Notes under the pieces: generated by a model | What the model was told of the DNA's origin: nothing | The model's input: the letters and a program-made list of their open reading frames with translations, nothing else | Database searches by the model: none | Translations under genes and position numbers: made by a program | Origin: Emcibacter sp. | Lineage (GTDB): Bacteria; Pseudomonadota; Alphaproteobacteria; Sphingomonadales; Emcibacteraceae | DNA length: 6,925 bases | Assembly: GCA_023142175.1 (NCBI GenBank) | Contig: JAGLJX010000287.1 | Span: 1 to 6,925 of the forward strand | Direction of reading: 5' to 3' | Part shown: positions 1-5,010 of the stretch, piece after piece | Layout: every line of letters begins with the position of its first letter | How positions within the stretch are numbered: the first letter of the stretch is position 1

Positions 1-1304
1 CTATTAAAATTATTCTGGCCGAAATAATCCATAAAATGAAGCATACGGAAAAAATCAAATATTCGCCATGCATCATTGCGCCGAGCAATGACGTTCCCTG
101 TTTCTGATGAGACATAGAGCGAGGTGTTTCGCATATCATCAAAATCTATTTTCCATGCTTTACCCTGTAGGCGTGGCGTATCAGACGTTGGTAGAGAGAG
201 CATCATGGTAGATGTAAGTTTAGCGTTTCCAGCATAATCATTTATGGCGATAACTTCTGCTCGTTCTTTCGTGATAAGAACCCGTTCGCCAGATATGGCA
301 TTGAAAAGTCTGATGCCGCTTTGCCCCTGGACTTCATAAACCCTTAAGTCATCCAAATGATGTAGTGAAATCTCCTGATCATTCGGCCCAATGTCCAAAG
401 TAGACATATTTTTGATAGCGATAGTGGGTGAATATAGGGGGTGGTTTATATTATGTTGTGCTCTATCGGTACCCTGAACCTCATCATGGTCCAATATAGC
501 CATAACAAGACCGCTGAATGCCCAGATGAATATCTGAAAACCAATAATAAGGGCTAGCCATTTGTGGGATAGCCTATATATTCGCAGCCTGCTAAAGAGT
601 GGTAATAGGCTGGCTCTTTTTGGTTTGAAGCTGTAAAAAAGCAACCATATTCCAGATGCTACAGATAGAGAAGCTACGGCAGCAGAAATCCGTAGAAGCC
701 AGTTATTAACATCTGAACGTTTCTCATAATCCATAATATGTAACATCCACAAAAAATCAAAATAACGCCAAAAGTCATGACGTTTAGTGATCAGCTTACC
801 GTTTATGGCGGAAATATATAATGTTGGAGATGTCAGGTCATCGAAATTAATCTGCCATAGGGGGAGTGGCCTGCTTTGAATTTCCGTAGGCGGATTATCG
901 ATAAGAAGATGGGTCGATGATATGGGACCCTGTCCAGTATAAATATTTTCTGCGATGGTTTGAATGGTTGATTTTGGTAAGGGAGAGAGCTTTGTGCCAT
1001 TTTGCCCATCTATCAAAAATGACCCATTAGGCGTTGTTATTTCAAAAACGGCCTTGCCAAGAAGACCCCCTGTATCGATTTTTGTGGCAGTAGGATATCT
1101 TTTCAATACATCTGTTATGTTCATTGAAAATAACGATAAAGGCAATATGTTGGCTTCTTCTTGCTTTACCAAGTGGTCACCATGAATATAATCAATGGAG
1201 ATGGCTACCATATAAAGCCCCCCCAATGTCCAGAGAAACATTTGTAGACCCATTATTAAAAACAACCACTTATGCCATTTTCGTACTAAAAAAGAGAGTT
1301 TCAT
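1..1304 (-). CDS. PepSY-associated transmembrane protein, two tandem modules (3' end beyond window)
   Basis: The frame is open without a stop from the ATG at 1304 to the window edge, giving at least 434 residues; the C-terminus is missing. I chose this ATG because AAGG at 1317-1314 lies 9 bases upstream, and the ATG at 1309 hits a stop after two codons. The protein contains two related modules. Each starts with a basic 'HKW' motif leading into a hydrophobic helix (about 12-37 and 247-271), continues through a periplasmic-type region with W-x-I-x-F-D-D (150-156, 384-390), and ends in R-x-F-D-F...MLH-x-MDY (H189, H423). A further helix lies at about 202-224, and a fourth is expected beyond the edge. 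This matches the PepSY_TM family of inner-membrane proteins, which includes FoxB/PiuB-like ferric-siderophore reductases. The histidines H11, H189, H247 and H423 are candidate heme ligands by inference. The gene lies 56 bases downstream of the TBDR gene and is probably co-transcribed with it, suggesting it processes the imported substrate. Confidence 0.85.
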   Translation of the reverse strand, partial: MKLSFLVRKWHKWLFLIMGLQMFLWTLGGLYMVAISIDYIHGDHLVKQEEANILPLSLFSMNITDVLKRYPTATKIDTGGLLGKAVFEITTPNGSFLIDGQNGTKLSPLPKSTIQTIAENIYTGQGPISSTHLLIDNPPTEIQSRPLPLWQINFDDLTSPTLYISAINGKLITKRHDFWRYFDFLWMLHIMDYEKRSDVNNWLLRISAAVASLSVASGIWLLFYSFKPKRASLLPLFSRLRIYRLSHKWLALIIGFQIFIWAFSGLVMAILDHDEVQGTDRAQHNINHPLYSPTIAIKNMSTLDIGPNDQEISLHHLDDLRVYEVQGQSGIRLFNAISGERVLITKERAEVIAINDYAGNAKLTSTMMLSLPTSDTPRLQGKAWKIDFDDMRNTSLYVSSETGNVIARRNDAWRIFDFFRMLHFMDYFGQNNFN

Positions 1305-1326
1305 TTCATGCTGCCTTATAATTTTA

Positions 1327-1353
1327 ATGGGCTGTAACACCGCTACAGCCCAT
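1327..1353 (-). promoter_or_regulatory. Intergenic inverted repeat (stem-loop) between TBDR and PepSY genes
   Basis: ATGGGCTGTA and TACAGCCCAT form a perfect 10-bp stem around a 7-base loop, 8 bases after the TBDR stop codon. The minus-strand sequence after the stem (TAAAATTATAAGG) has no real T-run, so this is a poor intrinsic terminator. The ribosome-binding site of the PepSY gene follows directly. An mRNA-stabilising or attenuating hairpin that lowers expression of the downstream membrane gene relative to the receptor is plausible, but this is inference. Protein binding at the DNA level is also possible. Confidence 0.55.
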
Positions 1354-1360
1354 AGATTAC

Positions 1361-4036
1361 TTACATACGGAATGTCAGCCTTACATATCCTCGACGACCA
1401 GCAAGATCATAAGTCATCGTATCTGTGTTTCCGTCTGTCCAACTGGCAACACGAGGCGCTTTTTTATCCCAAAGGTTGTCAATACCCAGAGCAACAATCA
1501 AGCCCTCTGAGATATTATACGTTCCTTGTATATTATGATACATTACTGGGTCCATGTGAGAGCCAATGCCCTCTGCTGTAAAGAAATCATCCCCAGAACC
1601 AATATATTGAATGGAATAGGTGGCAGACCACGTCTCAGAGGCGGTATTAAGACTTACATTGGCACGCCATTTTGGATAACCACCAAACCCTGCACCAATA
1701 AAGCCGTCAAGGGTGAAGGGAACATCCCCGTCAAAGGTTGTTCTTTCATAGGTATCCAGATAGCTGACCTGTGCATCAATTGTATGGTTAAGCGCCATGG
1801 TCTCAAAATTATAGACGATGCCAACATCAAGTCCCTTTATTCGTTCGGATCCGGCATTGGTTTTCTGGGCAGACAGAAAGTCAACAACGCCTGTAACCGT
1901 ATTACGTAGGTGATGTTCCGGACCACAGAAATCATGTGATAGATTATCTGATTCATAACATTGGCCAAGCTTGATAGAGCCTGATGGCTCTGTAATGGCA
2001 TTAGTTATTTTGATATCGAAATAATCGACAGTCAGAGATAAGCCTTCGGCAAATTCGGGCTGCCATACGGTGCCTATGGTGAGTGATCGGGAATCTTCAG
2101 GGTCAAGATCCGGATTTCCGCCACGATCTGTCAAAATAGTATTTCCCAGCTGAGTATAACTAGCCGGCACGCCTATTGCCTGACAATTCTTATAAACATT
2201 TGAACCAGAGTCAAGGCTGCTCCACCCGCTGCAGGGATCAATCGTTGTAAGATTTCCTTCCGAAACACCGCCAAAAAGCTCTGGTATATTGGGAATACGG
2301 AATGCGGTGGCATAGGTGCCGCGAATTTTGAGGCTGTCCAAAATTTGCCAGTTAAGGCCAATTTTATAGTTTGTATCCGCTTTGAATTTATTATAGTCAG
2401 AATAGCGTAGTGCAAGGTTAAGTTCTAATGCTTTAGCAAAAGGAGCATCCGTCAAAATAGGGATATTGAGTTCCGCATAAGCTTCTTTTGCTTTGGTTTT
2501 TCCTGAAATTGGGTCTTCGGCATTTGAATTAGCGATGCCAAGGACTTTGAGGGAATCTGGTTGCCTCCAGCCTTTATCTTCCCGATATTCCACGCCCGCA
2601 GCAAAACCAACGGATCCTGCGGGAAGGTTGAATAGAGATCCCGAAATATTCGCCGCCAAACTTAATAGCTCATTGCCACCCGTATCCGTCATATCAAAGG
2701 GTAAATAATCCAGTACGGCTTGACTAACATTCCCAACGCCTAAATAATCACCGCATGGTATGCCGTTCAGGCCGCAAACACTAGTATCAAGGGTTTCGTT
2801 AAACCTTTCCAAATTAACAACATTGGTAATGGTGTCTGTTCCTGTGTTTCGTCCCCAGTTTAGGGAGGTGTCCCATGTCCAGTTGTCCCCAAATGTGCCT
2901 TTTAGGCCCGTAACAATTCTAAAGCTATTGACTTCCTGAAGAAAAATGCGTTCTCCAAGCTCTACTAAGCGGCGACGTTCTACGGAGAGGTCTTGGCCGG
3001 TGGGGTTTGTCGGGTGATCGGCAGCTATAGAAAAATTCTTTAATGTGTTAGGGGATGCGGGTTGAGTTGATTGCCGATTAGTATACATCATTTCCCCAAA
3101 TAACTGGATATCATCGGTAATATTATAATGACCAAAGCTGCTGAAAGAGAGGCGTTTTATGGGGTTCACCGCATTGAAATTCACATTATAGTTATAACCG
3201 TGAATGGATGGATCATATATTCCCCATGTTTTTCCACCCTGCTCATTATTGAAATTTATGCGGACGAGATTATTATCAACATCCATATAAACCGCACGTC
3301 CGCCTGCTGTGCTGCTGCTGCCGCGACATTCTGTTTCGCTATTTGAGGCAAGTGGGCAAGGGACACGATCAGCCAACGGGGATGGTTTATTATCCTGATA
3401 ACTGATACTGGATACAAGAGAACCACGGTCATTAGAAACGCCCCATGTCAGGTCTAGAAGATATTCTTCACCATCACCCTTTCCCGTAATGCCGAATTTG
3501 CTACTAACCTTTAAGCCATTAAAATTATCATCTGTAATAATATTAACAACTCCGGATACGGCATCAGCACCATAGATGGCTGATGCCCCGTCTTTTAGCA
3601 CTTCAACTTGTTTGACAATTGCCATGGGAATCATGGAAAGGTCAACGGAACTGTTGGCGCCCGTCCCTCCGTTGACTAGTCGCCGCCCGTTTAGCAATAC
3701 CAATGTTCGGTTAATGCCAAGGCCACGAAGGTTCACTTGTGGCGTACCCCATCCGTTACTGACCCAATAGGCAGCGGTTTGATTGCCCCCAAAGCCAGCG
3801 GAAGACGGCAGCCTTTGCAAAAGGGTTTCCATATTTGTAATGCCGGTGTTTTCGATCATCTGTTGATCAAGAATTGTTATGGGGCCAACGGAAGTCAAGT
3901 CTTTGCGTTTTATCCGGCTACCAGTAACGACGATGTCTTCGATTATATTTTCGTCGGCACTTGTTGCTGAATTTGCATAAGACGCCTGTGAAGCAAAAAG
4001 CGCACAGATCGTTAGTAATGAAGTTGAGTTTTTCAT
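1361..4036 (-). CDS. TonB-dependent outer-membrane receptor, complete
   Basis: This 891-residue protein is a typical full-length TBDR. Residues 1-21 form a signal peptide (likely cleavage after SYA). A TonB box (EDIVVTGSR, 33-41) follows. The plug domain spans about 45-170, with NLRGLG (102-107), LVLLNGRRL (112-120) and VEVLKDGASAIYGADAVSGVVNIIT (from 144). The rest is the beta-barrel, including the RGTYATAFRIPNIPELF segment (572-588) and the GNPDLDPE segment (640-647). The chain ends LTFRM, so the usual terminal aromatic residue is two residues from the end. Eight cysteines after the signal peptide fall in four close pairs (227/237, 421/428, 602/618, 693/704), probably disulfides in surface loops. 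The start is supported by AAAGGAA at 4049-4043. The gene lies between a DUF2946-like gene (101-base gap) and a PepSY-TM gene (56-base gap), which favours a metal or metal-chelate substrate. The barrel sequence does not reveal the actual ligand. Confidence 0.95.
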   Translation of the reverse strand: MKNSTSLLTICALFASQASYANSATSADENIIEDIVVTGSRIKRKDLTSVGPITILDQQMIENTGITNMETLLQRLPSSAGFGGNQTAAYWVSNGWGTPQVNLRGLGINRTLVLLNGRRLVNGGTGANSSVDLSMIPMAIVKQVEVLKDGASAIYGADAVSGVVNIITDDNFNGLKVSSKFGITGKGDGEEYLLDLTWGVSNDRGSLVSSISYQDNKPSPLADRVPCPLASNSETECRGSSSTAGGRAVYMDVDNNLVRINFNNEQGGKTWGIYDPSIHGYNYNVNFNAVNPIKRLSFSSFGHYNITDDIQLFGEMMYTNRQSTQPASPNTLKNFSIAADHPTNPTGQDLSVERRRLVELGERIFLQEVNSFRIVTGLKGTFGDNWTWDTSLNWGRNTGTDTITNVVNLERFNETLDTSVCGLNGIPCGDYLGVGNVSQAVLDYLPFDMTDTGGNELLSLAANISGSLFNLPAGSVGFAAGVEYREDKGWRQPDSLKVLGIANSNAEDPISGKTKAKEAYAELNIPILTDAPFAKALELNLALRYSDYNKFKADTNYKIGLNWQILDSLKIRGTYATAFRIPNIPELFGGVSEGNLTTIDPCSGWSSLDSGSNVYKNCQAIGVPASYTQLGNTILTDRGGNPDLDPEDSRSLTIGTVWQPEFAEGLSLTVDYFDIKITNAITEPSGSIKLGQCYESDNLSHDFCGPEHHLRNTVTGVVDFLSAQKTNAGSERIKGLDVGIVYNFETMALNHTIDAQVSYLDTYERTTFDGDVPFTLDGFIGAGFGGYPKWRANVSLNTASETWSATYSIQYIGSGDDFFTAEGIGSHMDPVMYHNIQGTYNISEGLIVALGIDNLWDKKAPRVASWTDGNTDTMTYDLAGRRGYVRLTFRM

Positions 4037-4094
4037 TTTTTATTCCTTTAGTATAATTAATTTGGTGTAAAAATACATGGCTTTATGTACAGCA

Positions 4095-4117
4095 ACTGTC
4101 ACCCAATTAATGACAGT
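4095..4117. promoter_or_regulatory. Inverted repeat upstream of the TBDR gene
   Basis: ACTGTCA (4095-4101) and TGACAGT (4111-4117) form a perfect 7-bp inverted repeat with a 9-base A/T-rich spacer, in the 101-base gap between the DUF2946-like gene and the TBDR, about 60 bases before the TBDR start. The half-site spacing would suit a dimeric regulator, or the RNA could form a small hairpin. It does not resemble a Fur box. There is no T-run beyond it on the minus strand, so it is not a convincing terminator. No good sigma-70 promoter is visible in the gap. Function is unproven. Confidence 0.4.
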
Positions 4118-4137
4118 GGACATTCGCTATGTAAAAA

Positions 4138-4566
4138 TTATGCAAAAAAGGAATAGGAGGGGGGCGCTCGAGGAAAACTATTGTTGAGGGTTATATTTGG
4201 AATTAAAACCTGTAAAAACGTACGGTAATAAGGGTTTTCAGATTTAAATATTGGAAATTGTATAGAATTGTTTTCTGGTACAAAGAGATGCGATAAAGCG
4301 GTAGAAATAAAACATAATGGGCAATGGGGCTTTTGGTCATGCTCATTAGGGAGTTTTCCGTTTCTAAAATCTTCTAGGCTGACATATTTATATCCAGAGG
4401 ATGTGCAAATTAAGATTTTATCACTCAATAAACCTTCAATAACTGAATCGTTAGCAAAGGTATTTTGACTGAATGAGGATAATAGGGGGGACATGGTATT
4501 TAAAATAAATACCAGAGTAAACAACAGGTTAACTGTTGTAGCATGTCTTTGAATCAAACTTGTCAT
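4138..4566 (-). CDS. Small DUF2946-like exported protein with His/Cys cluster
   Basis: This is a 142-residue protein. An N-terminal hydrophobic stretch (about 12-32) looks like a signal peptide or membrane anchor, with possible cleavage after NTFA (38). The mature part has the arrangement seen in DUF2946 proteins: an ICT-S-x-G segment (C54), then a cluster H76, H81, C82-P-L-C85, H93, and a C-terminal RAPP motif (133-136). DUF2946 proteins are often found next to TonB receptors or copper-related genes, and the His/Cys residues suggest metal binding in the periplasm; both points are family knowledge or inference, not shown here. The gene precedes the TBDR by 101 bases on the same strand and is probably the first gene of the operon. 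The ATG lacks a recognisable Shine-Dalgarno sequence. M25 is an alternative start but would remove most of the hydrophobic segment. The gene appears more AT-rich than the receptor genes. Confidence 0.72.
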   Translation of the reverse strand: MTSLIQRHATTVNLLFTLVFILNTMSPLLSSFSQNTFANDSVIEGLLSDKILICTSSGYKYVSLEDFRNGKLPNEHDQKPHCPLCFISTALSHLFVPENNSIQFPIFKSENPYYRTFLQVLIPNITLNNSFPRAPPSYSFFA

Positions 4567-4576
4567 TATGCGATCA

Positions 4577-4604
4577 GTTATAGAGGCACAATTATGGAAT
4601 GCAA
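4577..4604 (-). promoter_or_regulatory. Possible sigma-70 promoter for the DUF2946-TBDR-PepSY operon
   Basis: On the minus strand TTGCAT (4604-4599) is followed after 16 bases by TATAAC (4582-4577), five of six matches to the -10 consensus. The -35 match is weak. Transcription would begin only a few bases before the ATG at 4566, which agrees with the missing ribosome-binding site and would give an almost leaderless mRNA. This is a visual match only; AT-rich intergenic DNA gives such matches by chance. Confidence 0.3.
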
Positions 4605-4610
4605 TGTTTT

Positions 4611-4799
4611 TTATTTAATTTGGATGCCCGTATTAAAAAAGATATCACTATCGTTTCTGACATCAATGCCGCGCTCAGTCAATAATTCTTCAACGTCTCG
4701 GTAACTCATGGTAAATCGAAAATAGAGCCAAATAGCTTGCCTTATGATGTCAGGGTGGAAACGATGTCGATGATAAGATGTTGTTTTTATGAAGATCAC
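4611..4799 (-). pseudogene. IS6-family transposase remnant (N-terminal fragment)
   Basis: The 62-codon frame begins at a GTG (4799) and encodes an N-terminus typical of IS6-family (IS26-like) DDE transposases. HRHRFHPDIIRQAIWLYFRF at 11-30 is followed by SYRDVEELLTERGIDV (32-47), which is the N-terminal helix-turn-helix region. After residue 47 the family would continue with an SYET-x-RRW-type sequence, but here it changes abruptly to RNDSDIFFNTGIQIK and stops. The whole DDE catalytic domain, normally giving about 230-240 residues in total, is absent. The break lies near 4660. No matching terminal inverted repeats or target duplications could be recognised on either side, so the element's outer limits are unknown. 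It cannot transpose. It marks an old insertion and deletion between the two receptor loci. Confidence 0.8.
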
Positions 4800-4905
4800 A
4801 TAGCATAAAATTTGGCAAAAATTAATGTGTCAAACCCCTCCGATTCTATGCTCGGATACACCTTAACAGACTGTACAGTTTTTTAGGACCAGCTCAAACC
4901 AAACA
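4800..4905. other. Intergenic stretch with a short perfect palindrome, no gene seen
   Basis: No coding region is apparent. It holds the sequence upstream of the broken IS6 transposase, which may include the lost end of the element, but no IS6-like terminal repeat is recognisable. ACTGTACAGT (4870-4879) is a perfect 10-bp palindrome, followed by a run of six T on the plus strand. It is too short for a confident function. Confidence 0.4.
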
Positions 4906-4937
4906 AAAGCCCTCTAAGCAACAACTTAGAGGGCTTT
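4906..4937 (-). terminator. Rho-independent terminator of the upstream TBDR gene
   Basis: AAAGCCCTCTAAG and CTTAGAGGGCTTT form a perfect 13-bp stem with a 6-base loop. On the minus strand the stem runs into GGGCTTTTGTTTGG, giving a T-rich tail, and it lies 73 bases beyond the stop codon of the TBDR ending at 5011. The plus-strand side also has a weaker T-rich stretch, so it could work in both directions. It separates the partial receptor gene from the DUF2946-led operon. Confidence 0.85.
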
Positions 4938-5010
4938 CTACGTTTTGTCGACATACCCATAAACCCCTAAGGGAGATGGTCAGTCTTTAGTTTTAGAATA
5001 AGTATATACT
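4938..5010. other. 3' untranslated gap between TBDR stop and terminator
   Basis: These are AT-rich bases between the stop codon at 5011 and the terminator hairpin. I see no gene or clear site here. Confidence 0.4.

Noticed and set aside
964..1581. Three plus-strand frames of 65-84 codons
   Set aside because: They overlap the PepSY-TM and TBDR genes on the other strand and show no family features; they are shadows.
1526..1909. 127-codon plus-strand reading frame
   Set aside because: It lies wholly antisense to the well-supported TBDR gene, and its translation has no recognisable domain or composition of a real protein.
4037..4137. Fur box or classic sigma-70 promoter before the TBDR
   Set aside because: No sequence close to the Fur consensus was found, and the TATACT at about 4056-4051 would place the transcript start inside the ribosome-binding site with no matching -35.
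4800..4905. Terminal inverted repeat of the IS6 element
   Set aside because: No sequence here resembles known IS6 ends and no inverted copy was found on the other side of the remnant.
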